A stretch of DNA of 64,000 nucleotides from Embiotoca jacksoni (Eukaryota; Chordata; Actinopteri; Embiotocidae), in contig JAKOON010000017.1 in NCBI GenBank assembly GCA_022577435.1, forward strand, positions 1,049,501-1,113,500, written 5' to 3'. Positions 11,601 to 24,174 of the stretch are shown here, in pieces. The position numbers were made by a program, and so were the translations under genes. Each line of letters starts with the position of its first letter. Position 1 is the first letter of the stretch. The notes under the pieces were generated by a model. The model was not told the DNA's origin, did not search any database, and saw only the letters and a list, made by a program, of their open reading frames with translations.

Positions 11601-12835
11601 ATGTCTTTGAGAGGCCCAGCCAGAGCCCAGACTTGAACCCGATTGAACATCTCTGGAGGGATCTGAAAATGGCTGTGCACCGACGCTCCCCATCCAACCT
11701 GATGGAGCTTGAGAGGTCCTGCAAAGAAGAATGGGAGAAACTGCCCAAGAATAGGTGTGCCAAGCTTATAGCATCATACTCAAAAAGACTTGAGGCTGTA
11801 ATTTCTGCCAAAGGTGCTTCAACAAAGTATTGAGCAAAGGCTGTGAATACTTATGTACGTGTTATATTTTCGTTCTTTATTTTTAATAGATTTGCAAAAA
11901 TTTTAAACAAACTATTTTCACTTTGTCATTATGGGATATTGCGTGTAGAATTTTGAGGAAAAAAATGAATTTAATCCATTTTGGAATAAGGCTGTAACAT
12001 AACAAAATGTGTAAAAAGTGAAGTGCTGTGAATACTTTCCGGATGCACTGTAATTATCTGGGAATGACAAAGTGTAAGGTATGGTAATATTGAATGATTT
12101 AGAGGAGCTACAGAAGCCAGGAGCATTAAATCAACAATGTACCTGGAGAAGAGGCCTTTGAAGAAGGCTTTAATGTCAAACTGTGGGTTTGGCATGATGC
12201 CTGCGTTCAGGTAGAGGTAGTCCAGCCGGTCATACCTGAAGATATGTGGCACAGAATTTCACTGTCTATTATACACAAAGAACTAGCAGCACCACCTGTT
12301 CAGTGCTGATGACTGTCTGAGTATGCCAATGTAGATTTAGACTTCCGTGCTGCTGAGTCCAATGCTCCCACCTGTGTCTAACCTCCTGTGCAGCGCTGAT
12401 GACGGAGGAGATGCTGCTGGTGTCCATCTGCAGCAGGGCCACCTGGGCTGCTGGGTGAGAGGCGAGGAGGGCAGAGCGGGCAGCCTGGGCCCGGGGCATG
12501 TTCCTGCAGGCCAGACATAGCTGGAGACCCTCGGTGTCCTGTGAGAGGAGACGCTCACACAGCGCCAGGCCAATGCCACTGCAAGGGAAACCACACATTA
12601 TTACTACAATCGAACATAGTGTTATAGGATTTCAACATTTTTGTATTAACTGGGAATGTCTTTAAAAAAAAAAAAAAGTAAATATATAAAAGAAATGATA
12701 CAATAATATGGTCTGTAGTAAGTCATTTTCCTTTTAGGAATCTTCTGTGAAGATCCTAACACTTGAGGTTTGTACCAAAAACAATAAATAAAGTTATTAC
12801 CTATTTGCCCCCGTCACCAAAACCACCTTATTCAT
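8604..12835 (-). CDS. hsd17b7: HSD17B7, 17-beta-hydroxysteroid dehydrogenase 7 / 3-keto-steroid reductase, 9 exons
   Basis: Exons, 5' to 3': 12801-12835, 12372-12578, 12143-12235, 10254-10368, 9411-9605, 9204-9317, 9008-9064, 8831-8929, 8604-8735. They join in phase to 1047 nt (348 aa; human 341). The enzyme is an NADPH-dependent short-chain dehydrogenase that reduces 3-keto sterols in post-squalene cholesterol synthesis and converts estrone to estradiol, at the ER membrane. Visible motifs are the cofactor loop TGANSGIG (residues 8-15), LNAGIMPNPQ (about 90-99), the serine segment WTSSSN (169-174) and catalytic YSSSK (Tyr194, Lys198). A hydrophobic WTLLMPVFWL stretch lies in exon 6. The exon 2 donor is the GTGGGA site, not the GTTAGA 11 nt upstream, because only it keeps phase. 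Intron 3 carries a Tc1 transposon. Confidence 0.96.
10436..10634 (+). repeat. Left terminal inverted repeat of the Tc1 element, outer part deleted
   Basis: It matches the reverse complement of 11834-12050 over nearly its full length. The six terminal bases are followed directly by TTCACTTTTT, whereas the right end has about 22 extra bases there, including ATCCGGAAAGTATTCACAGC. Confidence 0.92.
10814..11833 (+). pseudogene. Tc1-family transposase, inactivated
   Basis: The frame starts with MKSKELSVDLRDRIV and contains the N-terminal paired-like helix-turn-helix region, GRPAKLS, the catalytic segments WSDETKIELFG, QDNDPKHTA and NPIEHLWRDLK, and ends at TGA 11831-11833. Length is near the family's usual 340 codons. 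It is broken in three places: a shift into another frame at an A7 run near 10888-10894, a shift back near 11138-11145, and an in-frame TAA at 11252-11254. The three acidic DDE-type residues are still readable. It cannot make a full protein as it stands. Confidence 0.95.
11834..12050 (-). repeat. Right terminal inverted repeat of the Tc1 element, full length
   Basis: Read on the minus strand it starts CAGTGCATCCGGAAAGTATT and ends with an inner AGTATTCACAGCC box next to the transposase stop. Both direct-repeat boxes are present, unlike the left end. Confidence 0.92.
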
Positions 12836-13110
12836 CGTGTGAAGCTCAATCTGGCAACAAAGAAATCGTTACATTTAAAGCTTAAAGTCTTTTAAAGGAA
12901 CAAGTTCAAAGTCTGATCTGAGGAGTGGTTTTCCACTCTGTGGAGCCATAAGTTTCACTCCGCCTCCATGTTTTGATTGGATATTATGTCAGCACTCAGC
13001 CAATGGGATCCTGATACCGCTTAGCTCAGCTACAAGGACAGCCCACACAGACATCATATGAAAAATTCAGTACTTGTAAATAAGACAAGAGACAGAAGAG
13101 ATAGAATTCC
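12836..13110 (-). promoter_or_regulatory. hsd17b7 promoter in the short gap to the ddr2 3' end
   Basis: Only about 285 bp separate the ddr2 poly(A) signal from the hsd17b7 ATG, so the promoter must be compact or overlap the ddr2 3'UTR. Two CCAAT boxes in opposite orientation (GATTGG at 12975-12980 and CCAAT at 13000-13004) and a GC box (CCGCCTCC, near 12960-12967) are visible. NF-Y is a known co-activator with SREBP-2 of cholesterol genes; I do not see a clean SRE. Confidence 0.45.
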
Positions 13111-13120
13111 CTGTTTGAAT

Positions 13121-13126
13121 TTTATT
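13121..13126 (-). terminator. ddr2: Candidate poly(A) signal of ddr2
   Basis: Plus-strand TTTATT (minus-strand AATAAA, part of AATAAAATAAAA). It would give ddr2 a 3'UTR of about 1.7 kb (13110-14860). That AT-rich stretch contains no other gene that I can see. Confidence 0.5.
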
Positions 13127-14860
13127 TTATTTTTTTTAATCAATGTACAACTTTTGTTTACAACATGTATAAAACATTCTCACTGAAATATAAACATTTG
13201 AGTACAAGGATGTGATAAAATTAAACAAATGAGGACTTTGTCAGGGTGCCATTACATTTGTAGAGCGATACATCTGGCCTCAGTTGATCTGTTACACCGA
13301 GAGGATTGAACATGCCATTAAAAGATGTCTTTATCTGATGAAAATTACCACATGCTTCACAAACTTGTCTCTAAACCAAATATCATATCTAACGTGTACA
13401 CTTTTGTTGCTCAAAAAACTTTAGCTACCACATTAAAAGTTAAGAATACCAATAACCAGGACAACAATGAGTGTCTCTGATTTACAAGGTGAGTGGGACA
13501 AAGGCGTTTGTAAAGATGGCAGAGATTGTAAATACAGCTTAACTTGCTGAAACTGTAGTGTGCAATACAAGCTTCAAGCTATCAGAGTTAAAAACAGATT
13601 GCAAAGAATTAGATGGACAACTGGAAAAAATGAAAAGAAGCAATAATTCATTAACAGAAAAATCTAAGTGATTGCCGACACTATAAACCAGATGACTCGT
13701 AAACTGTGGTACGGAGTTACTATAAACTACTGGGAAAGTGATCTCATTCAGTCCAATCAAACATTTGCGGTCAACATTCTCAATTCATTTGCATTCGTGA
13801 TCTAAAGAAGAATTATTTTCTGTTCAACATCCACAACACACTCACACGTAACACCTTTCCAATTATGCTGACTATAAACACATGCTGTTAAACCAAAACG
13901 GCACATGGCCAAAACATAGCCTGGATTCATGACAAGCATCTTGAAAATACCTCATCAGTTACCAAAGAGCATGCTGCTGATCTTGGTTTATGATCAGTTT
14001 CAGACAGTTTGCAGCAGGAAAAAAAAATAATGTATAAATCAAAAAGGTAACCAGGAAAAATTAAATCAAATGTGATACTCCGAATAAAGAGCATATTAAT
14101 ACACAAATATATCAACAGAACATAAACAGAACAAACACATATGAACATATAAATATTAATACAAAATATTGATATTTGAGATTTAGACTTATCTATTGAA
14201 AATACACAGTCATATACACTTCATGTTCAAATCACGGTTGGAAAACTGCAGGGAGATGAATTCAAACTTGATATTTCCTTGTTATTCTCGTTACTCTAAA
14301 TACCTGAAGTTATTGGAGCTATGACAATAATGGTTTGCTGCACTTTTCCCTTTCTACATTCAAGCAGTCTTCCAAAACAAAACACGGATTTTAATATTTC
14401 AAACACTGTAACATGGGAAATTTAAACCAATATTAACAATTGAAATTAAAATATAGTTTAAAAAGTGCCAAATGTCACATGCTACATCAAATTTTGTCTT
14501 CCTCAAAAGACAACCAACGCTCATGTACTTAAACATGTTTCTGTTTGTGTTCAAAGGATGGTGTGAAATAAGACAGAATAGATTTTTATAATAATACCTC
14601 TATGTCTATAAAAACATCTTAGCCAACAGTTTGTGCTCATTAACACACACCAAATGTCAGTCCATCTCCACCGTGTCTTAAGTCCATGAAACAGTGTTTC
14701 CCAAACCATGGCTTGGAGCCCACCGGTGCCCCTCTCCCACCCTGTTTCTCCACTGAAACAAGAGAGCTTAAACCTGGATTGTGTCAGCTACTCTTGTCAT
14801 GCGCCGTCTTCCTCTAGAGATGAGCAGACTGGGAATCTCTGTCTTAAACATCGCACTGGC

Positions 14861-17800
14861 TTAAGGCTGCATTTCCACGAGGGCTTTGTGTATTTCCTGG
14901 AAGGAGGGCCGTTCCTTTGTGTTCCTCCTCCAGCAGCTCAACATGATCTTGTAGAGTGAGTCTGGACACAGCACAGGCTGAGGCAGGTAGATCTGCACCA
15001 CAGGGAGCATGGAATTAAGACAGGGATTCAATTGTGTTCACAGCTCTGAGAAATGCTCGTATCGACGCTCACCTGTCGCTTCTGGTCCCTGAAAAACTCC
15101 CCCGTGTTTTCTATCACCTGCTCATCAGTGAGCTGAGAGTAGGGTTGTTCCTTGCAGAAGTTTAGGATCTCCCACAGGGTCACCCCAAAGGCCCACACGT
15201 CACTAGCTGTGGTGAACTTACCCTGCAGAACAAAAGATGTTAAGCATGTTTTCTTGCACCAACTGGAAATATGTTGGTTAAATTCCAGGGAATATTAGCA
15301 GAAACATAAATGTGAGTAGCAGTCCTCACCAGAAGAATGCTCTCCCACGACATCCAGCGTATAGGCAGCACTGCTCTGCCCTGGATGCGGTAGTAGTCGC
15401 CACTGTACAGGTTCCTGCTCATGCCAAAGTCAGCTATCTTTATTGTGTAGTTTTTTCCCACCAAGCAATTCCGTGTGGCCAAGTCTCGATGGACAAAGTT
15501 TAGAGAAGAGAGGTACTTCATCCCTGAGGCTATCTGAGTGGCCATGTAGCACAGATTATTGAAACTGGAGAAGAATGGGGAGAGGTACTGTTATGCTCTG
15601 AAGAAAATACAAACAACATTTACTTACATTAGCCACCTACTCACCTGACAGTAGGTGCATTGCTCAGCAGAGCAAGTTGTCCCTCAGGTTCATGGCGGGA
15701 CAGAAACTGGTTGAGATCTCCATTTTCCATGTACTCTGTGATCATGCAGAGCGGGTCGCTGTAGATGCACACAGCGAGCAGGCGAATGATGTTGGGATCC
15801 TTCAAACGTGACATGATCTTTATCTCTTTCAGGAAGTCATTCCTACAAACACAAAACAATTTGCAGGAGTTAAACGACTTAGTAAGTCAGAAATATATTA
15901 AAGTCGCGTTTATACTCGACGATTCATCTCAGTTCCAGTTAAGAAGCACCATACCTTGCATTTTTGTTGGCATCTGAACGGAGCATCTTGACAGCCACTA
16001 GGACTGGCTGGTCTTCAGGGATGTCAAACAAAAACTCTTTATTCATGAACTCCTGCATTCCCTCGGCTTCACACAGATGTACCTAAAAGAGAGGCAACGA
16101 GAGTGAGATTCATCACTCGGCTTGTGCTACTATCTTCAAGACAGGCAAACAGCACCCACCTCTCCAAACTGGCCCTCTCCCAGCTTCTCTTTAAACGTGA
16201 GTAGTTTTCGTGGGAACTCCTCCAAGACAACATCCTTTCCCGACAACAGGTCCATAGTTACTGCAGGGATGGCATATGTGTTGCTTCCTGTCACACCTTG
16301 CAGGTTTACAATGTCTGCCTCTGCGTAGTGAGGGACGCCATCTTGGACCACAGTGGTTGTGTTGGATTTAGAGGCCGCTGTGCTGGTTGAAGCTGGAAAA
16401 CAAAATAAGTTGAGCATATTTGACTGTGCAAATCAATTTAAATGGATGTGTGTATTGAAGCAGATGTGTGTGTCCACTTACCGGGCTCTTCTGAGCTCTG
16501 TGCAAATTCCGGCAGCTTGCAAATGAGGCGAGATGGCTCCTGGTAGTCTGGACCGAGAGGGAAGATGCGCTCATACGTGGAATTAGACTCTTGTTCACTG
16601 GTTGTACTCGACTGGTTGGGGTTGTTGCTGTAGCCGAAAGTCTCACTCTGTATTGACAAACTAGCAGTTAGTTCATCATCCAGCATCCGGCGTGAGACCT
16701 AGAATACAGGACGTGGGGGGTGAAGGGACAGATCGGACCACCTCCCGAAGGACAACTTTAACAAGTATATAACAAAATTATTGAATTTAATAAATCAGTG
16801 ATGAGCTCACCTTCTCCAACATCTTCTGCCACACTTGCCTCCACAAGATAATGACAATGATGGCCACAAGGATGAAGATGATGGCCACTAAACAACCAAT
16901 CAGAATCCTTGTGTTGCTGTCATCTACTTTGTGTGTGGGGTCATCCTCTGGAGAGAGAACAGGGAGAGACACCTTTGAGAGATTTTGAAGAGAACCTACT
17001 CTCTACATGCATGCAAAACATGTGGTAGCCATCTTCCCTGTTAAATCAGTATATTAAAGCATTTACAATAACCAGACTTTCTGTAAAATGTGTAAAAGCA
17101 GAATAGATTTCATGGCGGACAATAAAAGACTCCTTGTATTGTGCATGATGGCTCAGTGACAAGGCTTATGCCTGCTGTGGGAAAAGTCTACAGGCCTTTT
17201 TCACAGAACACAGGTGTAATGGATCAAATTTAAATGCATGTAACTGCTTCAGTTTCAGTCTCCTGGTTCTGTGCACGTTGGCTCACTGTCACACTGTCAT
17301 GACTTATTAATGTTATTAGTAACACCTAGTGCTTTTCCTAAGCCATAAAGTCTGTCCCAAATCTTTACCACATACTAATTTCATAAAATAGGCATTACAT
17401 ACATGCGATCTTGCCACTATTTATAATTCATTTACATATTGTCAATACACTGCAAGACAGCAGTATTTTTTCTGATAACACAATATCAATAAGTGGATTG
17501 TTTGCATGCTGTGTTTGTGTACTATCAAGGCCAAATGCTCAGACAAAGGTGTTGGGTGTGACCAAAAAAGAAGATGCCAGGTGTTTAACTGTCACAGGAT
17601 TTTTAACCGAGTCTGTCTATTATTAGTAGCATACAAGTGGGGTGTGTGTGTGTGAATGTTGCGATTACTAACCTGGTTGTGTGTTGTGTGTTGTGTGTGG
17701 AGGAGCCAGTGTTGTGTTGTACATGGCTGTATCTAAAAAGGGAGATTGATCTCATCAAACTCAAAATGAAACAGTTTTCTTGATGGTTTATAAACATTAA

Positions 17801-20800
17801 TTGAAAAAATTAAAATATACAAGAATGTCATGTTATACACACAGTTGTTCAGTGTGTACCTGACTGGAAGGTGATCTCGCTGAACAGCATCCAGGCATCA
17901 GCAAAATAGAACTGGCACTTCATGGCACTGGCCATGTGATTGGCCAGGTTGACGGTGACGAATTGTGCGCTGGGATTCTTCTCATCCACCACCGGGCTGA
18001 AGGAGAGCGGCATGGCCTCCCAGTCTAATTTGGAGCGGAAGTAACAAACCACCTGGCGGAAGGCCTTGACGCGCCGAGAGAACATGTTGTTGCAGTGGAC
18101 CTGGGATAGAAAAAAGCCACGTGGAGATTTGTTTTTAATGCTCAGGGAGACAACACTGAATTACGACGGGTTATTAAGATTAAGGGAAAAAAAAGTGGAG
18201 GGGGATTTTTTTTTTTTTTTTACAATTTTGCTGTGAAGGAAAAAGTCTAAATGTCAAGAATAAAGTTGAACTATACTTTTTCAAGAAAAAGTCAACATTT
18301 TTGTAAAAAAGTCAAGAAAAAAATTTGAAATGACGAAAATAAAGTGGAGCTACTATTTTGAGTAAAAAGTCTAAATGCAGAGAAAGAAGTTGACATGTTG
18401 AGAGTAAAGTTGACACTATATTGAGCAAAAATGTTAAATGTCGAGAAAAAGTCGAGATGTGGAGAAAAAAGTTGAACTGGCCTACTATTTTAAGAAAAAA
18501 GTCGAAATGTGGAGAAAAAAAGTCGAGCAAAACATTGACATGTCAAGAATAAAGTATACATGTCGAAAAAAGTCAGAAAGTCTTGAAAAAAAATTGAAAT
18601 ACTATTTTGAGAAAAAAGTCAAGAATAAAATCGAAATATCGAGAATAAAGTTGAAATAATATTTCTAGAATAAAATTATAGTTCAAGACTAAAATCAAAC
18701 TTTTGAGAATAAATCAAACTGCTTGCTTTGTGCATAATGATCCTACGGTACACCTTTTGTAGATGAGCTCTATTGTACTTCTGTTTTAATGGGCAGATGC
18801 AAAGGTGCAATTAGTGATTACAACTTTGTGCAATACAAACAGGATATGTTGTATCACAAGACATGACAGGACAATTAATAAAAAGTTGTTTGATCCTGAA
18901 GGTGTGGAGCTCAGACAAGTTCTGCATTTCAGGCCAAGGCATTATTACCTAATTTGATCAGGAACCTCACCTTCATGGTGGTAAAGTTTCGTATACGGTC
19001 AAACTCAAACGTTATCTCAACGAATCCACTTGGGAAACTCTCATTGTTCCAGCCCACGTAGTCGTACCCTGGCCACACATTGTAGACGTGATTGAGTGTA
19101 AAATCGTCCAGACCACACACTCCGTCCGTCAGCTGGCCCAGGCCCTCGGTCATACTGAGAAACAGAGAGGCAGAGTGTAAGGGGCAAAAAAGGCAGAGAA
19201 CATCCGAGCAACACATTTTCTTTTCAAAGTCCTAGCTCTTCTGTTGTAATGTACAAACATTCAACACTGGGTGGCAGCATCACCACAACTAATTCCTCTC
19301 TCCAGCTTTTGGCTGTGATATTGTAATATGGGCCATTTTCTTTTCCCTCTGCACTGTTTCCTGACAGAGAAAAGAAGCTCTGTGTCATGGAGGACATTAT
19401 TCACCGGTGCCACAATCCAAACACGACTGTCAACAAAAGACCCTGATTGGTTCATTCCGGTTTTGAAATTCTGCAAGCAGGGTTGACTCAGTCATTCCCA
19501 TGAGGTATTGCCTAACAGTAAACCACCATGACCAACTCATCACCGTCTGTCGTTTTTCTTTCACCATGGTGACCAGGCAACAACAAGGTAAAAGGGGGGA
19601 ATTGAGGGATGTGAGGAAAGACGAAGCAGTGCCGTGGTGTCTGAAAGAGGAAGACAATGAGGAAGGAATCACAAAACACTCACAAACCTGTGGCTGACGG
19701 CCCCGTCATAGACAGAGTCATTGAGAAAAGCAGGGTAAGCAGGCAAGCTCATCTGTTCTCCCGTTGGAGCGTTGTATGAAACGAGGCCGTCTGTAAAACA
19801 AACAAAATTATTCACTTTTAAGATCAGTCCACTCAACCTCAATGGACTTTTTGTGGGTCCATCATCCATGTTGGCCATAAAACCATTGTTTAAAACCACC
19901 AAGTTTGTTTGAGATTGTTTTTGAGAACTTAAGGTCACCGTAGCTACCAGTAAGCCAATTTGCACAAGTGATGGAGGGAATTTTCCATTTATGTATTACA
20001 AAAAAGTAATAGTTCGATATTTAATTAGTTTAATGAAGCACAAGGACAAGCAGATAGAGAGTATACAGTTCACGTGATGCTAAGGAACCTGGTGGCACTT
20101 GTCCCAAATTGTTTGCTGCCCATAAAGTTTCAGCTGTCACAGAATATGGAATCGAGAAATTAAAGAATTAATGTAGGTTTCTACTTTTCTTGTCACTAGT
20201 TGTTGTGCCGTGTTCTTTTAACTTCAGGTAGACAGTTGAAAATATCATCATTAATGGCAATTAATAAAACTACAGTTTAAAAATGATATCCTCTCTTCTT
20301 TGTTTTCCTCTAGTTTGATAACATTTCAATTTAACCATGAAAAAACATTTCAAAATGTTATCAATTCATACTTATGCTTTACATTATCTCAACAATGTTG
20401 CTCACATCACCCTGAAAGTCTGCCTGACAAACATTTCTGCCGTACCAGACTTTCTAGAACTCATTGTTATTCATATTCAGATAACATGCATAATGTACAG
20501 TCATGCTAAGTTTTAGCAGAACTTTTAATATGATTGATGAATGAGGTATACCCAAGAATTCTGGACAAGTATGTGTGCACAAAAAAGCATAAGAAGCCAT
20601 AGCGGTCACTAAAAGTGCATCCTGATATCTGCCACTTTTAAACTTTACTTTGAGCCCAGACCTCATGATATTCAAGGGACAGGTGAGACAGAAAAAAGAA
20701 GAACTAAAACAGTACCACAGTTGGCTGACTCTCCCCGTCATAAATGAAAAGCAAAGTTACATAGTGCTTAGATTTGAGGGGAATAATGGGAATATAAAGC

Positions 20801-22228
20801 ACTTGTTCCATACTTAGTGGTATGATTATTATGTACACCAGTTTTGGTTAAACAGTAGTCTGCATATCATGAATAGGTGACAGAGAATCAGCTGATCCTC
20901 TCTATCTTTATGGACTCAAAGCTCAGCTGCGATATTTCCCCCACAGGTCTTGGCTTGACTTTCATAAGTTATCTTTTCTTCACTTGTGCGTTTTTCCCCA
21001 CCTGACCCACCACTTACCGAGCCACTCGCAGCCGTACAGCTCCACCCTCATGCAGACATTCATGGAGTGGTCTGTGACAGGCATGAAGCGGACAAAGTGA
21101 GCAATGATGGGTGGCTCGAGGTCCTTGAGCACAATGTCATAAGCGTTCCTGTTTCCTTCAATCACCTACACATGAAGCAAACACATCTATGAAGATACAC
21201 ATTTATGACCGAATGACTGGGTATGCAATCCGTGTGATAACAAAGTTATAGCCTCGTCAGAATCAATGAATCAGTTCATTATCTATTATATAAACACGTC
21301 GTCACATCAAGGAAGCAATGACAGGCTATAAAATACGATGTAAAAGCAGTGTACTTTTTTTTATCAGAAGTTTGTTAGAAAGGTCAAAATGCAGTATATC
21401 ATAAAATGTCATCCAAGCAATAAAAACTTTTACACATTACATCCCAGCCAGTGTAGAGGACAGACTTATGGGTAAATGTACCTGCTTGCCCTGCCTGTTT
21501 CTCCATGAGATCCAGCGGCTGCCATCTCGGCTATACTTAATCTTGTACATCTGGGCAAACTCATTGCCGATGCCTCCCGCGTGACGACCCTGGGTGCCCA
21601 CGAGGGTGATGAAGTGAAGCGAGCGCAGGTTAATCTGGAGGAACTCATTCAGGCTGTCTGGCTCCACTGTTATCTCCGGACACCACGCGCCGTCACCCTC
21701 CTCGAAGTTCAACCTGGAGAGACAGAAGAAAGGGAGACGGAGGGAGAAAAGATGAAATACCAGTGGGCAGATGTTCGCATGAGAATTACAGAAGGAAGGG
21801 GAATAAAGCAAGGGGAGAAGAAAAATTAGGACAGGATGGAGAGGAAAAGGTGAGAGGAAACTAAAAGTGAGTTCGGTTGGGGGAAGTGAGTTCTTGCAGC
21901 CTGTTATGAAAACACCTTGGTGAAAGGCTGCGTCGTAAATTCATCTTAAAGTGTTAATTTTGGGCAAGAGGCTGGAAGGGGAGCGGGGGAGACTGAAAAT
22001 ACAGCCAGGATGGATGGGGAAAGCATATTACACCATTATCCTAATACTTACTGAAGGCCACCCAAGTTCTACAGGCGCACACACACGCACGCACACACGC
22101 CTCCTTAATCATGCAGCTGTAAGTAGAACTGATACCCCAGTTTGTGGTTTACTGCAAATAAACAGGCAGAGCCACCTTGCAGGATAAACCATCCACCCAC
22201 ACACGTTTCATAGTATGTTTACTCTGAT

Positions 22229-22291
<63 letters not shown>

Positions 22292-23337
22292 GTGTGACCT
22301 ACCTGCCATATCTAGCAGCGGTGGAATCAGACCATTGGCTGGAGGCAGAGATGTCCTCGTCCTGTATCTTGTCTCCTGACATCCCCAGAGGATACCGACA
22401 CACACCTGAAACAGTTACAGTAAAAGCTGTTATTTTCCTTTAATTTACTTTATGACCATTATGCAATTTTGGGAAGGCCAGAATTACATAGAAGCCTTAT
22501 GGTTATGACACAACCAGGAAAATAGGACATTTCTGTTGGTGTTGGCTTCTCTTTTATTTTTACAAGGCAACATTTGAAAAAGATTTCTCATGAAGAAAAG
22601 AACCAGTCCTGTTTGTGTTACTGAATTTGCAAAGGAAACATTGACAATGGTGGTAAGTAACGTCCATTTACAGGTGGCATGTAGATAGTTTTCAAAGCTT
22701 TTTGCAGCCTGCTGCACGTAAAAGCAGTAATATGAGAACAGTGAGAGTGAAAAGTTACAGACTGGACGCTTAAACAATGAGATGAAATTTGCGAAAGCTC
22801 CTTAATGCTGAGAGAAATATTGATATTGATGAATATTGATTGAGTTCTTATGAAATTAAAAAAAAAAAGCCTTAAGTGGAAGTTTTTGAATAAGAAAACC
22901 GCTTCTAATTGACATATACAATTACCTCTTTTTTAAGCAGGAACCTTCTGGTCTTTCCACCCCTGATATTTACCCGGGTTATGGTTATCACACTCTGAAA
23001 CATACGGTCCCCAAACTCCTCTCAGACCAACCACAGCGCTGGTCGGTGTTGAATATTCGAACCCATACTCAAACATTCACCAGATGCTCTCAGACATTTC
23101 TGAGACAGAACTACTTAACTCAGCTTCTGTCAAGAAACCTGCAAAACATGATGGATAGTGCTGGATGAAGGGGTTGGGGTAGAGCTGTGGGAGGACTCCA
23201 CATATACGCACACTTAGACACAACTACACACTCTTTGCTGTCAAGTTGTGGTTGCTTTATTGAAATAATAAGCTGGATCCATTGAGTGTTTCTGCCAGTG
23301 CAAACAGTGCTGGTATCAAACACATGTGCATGAGTTA

Positions 23338-23403
<66 letters not shown>

Positions 23404-24095
23404 CAAAGGTAGCTGGTACAAGCCCATCACGCCCCCACTATGCGGTCAATAGAAGCAATATGCCCTCTGCTTCCTGCATACCCCTCCGCCCCCTCATCCT
23501 CCGTTCTCTCTGTCTCCTCTCTGTCCCATCCTCCTGTGTGGTCTCTCCCCTCTCTCCTCCGCCCCCTCAGTGGCTACAGGAGATTAACGTTAACAACTTG
23601 ATTTACAAAGTCTTCATGTTATTAAGACTCAGTGGGCTAGTGGCTAACTGAGCACGACGCAGCCTACATGGTATCGATTACCTTTTACAAGACTGTATTA
23701 ATTTACTGATTTGTGGGTGTTTCAGAGATCAGAAGATAAAAGGCGCTTTTTAAAATTTATGGGCTGATCTTGAGTTTTGGGTCTAACACTGATAATTCCA
23801 CCTAATAGGATATGACCGCAATGCAACCTCATTTTTGGACGAAAGAGCCTCAGCGTTGGGTTGCAACTTTCAGCTGAGTTCTTGGTGGAAGTTAGCCTGG
23901 CTATTTGTCTTACAGAAAAACCTTTGAGAAGATGCCAGCAACAGCGGAGCTCGAGGTTCAAGGCCTTCTCTGTCCCTCCTCTGTTCCTTCTTTTTCTCTC
24001 TTCCTCTTTTCTTCATCTCCTTCAAATATTTGCTTAAAATTCGAGATGTGGAAACGCCTAAATGAAGACTGATGACCTGATACACTGCTCACGTG

Positions 24096-24174
<79 letters not shown>

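Larger units (their letters stand above)
10436..12050 (+). mobile_element. Tc1/mariner-type transposon (degenerate) in hsd17b7 intron 3
   Basis: The element is bounded by TA dinucleotides (10434-10435 and 12051-12052), the expected Tc1 target duplication. It has long terminal inverted repeats (10436-10634 and 11834-12050) and one broken transposase gene. The repeats are of the IR/DR type: an AGTATTCACAGC box occurs at the inner end of both repeats and again near the right outer end. The left outer copy is missing through a deletion of about 22 nt after the terminal CAGTGC. The transposon reads opposite to hsd17b7 and lies well away from the exon borders. Confidence 0.95.

Noticed and set aside
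12372..12382. GTTAGA as the exon 2 donor of hsd17b7 (exon end at 12383)
   Set aside because: It would put exon 3 out of frame with a stop in its second codon. The GTGGGA donor 11 nt downstream restores VRHRYDRLDYLYLNAG.
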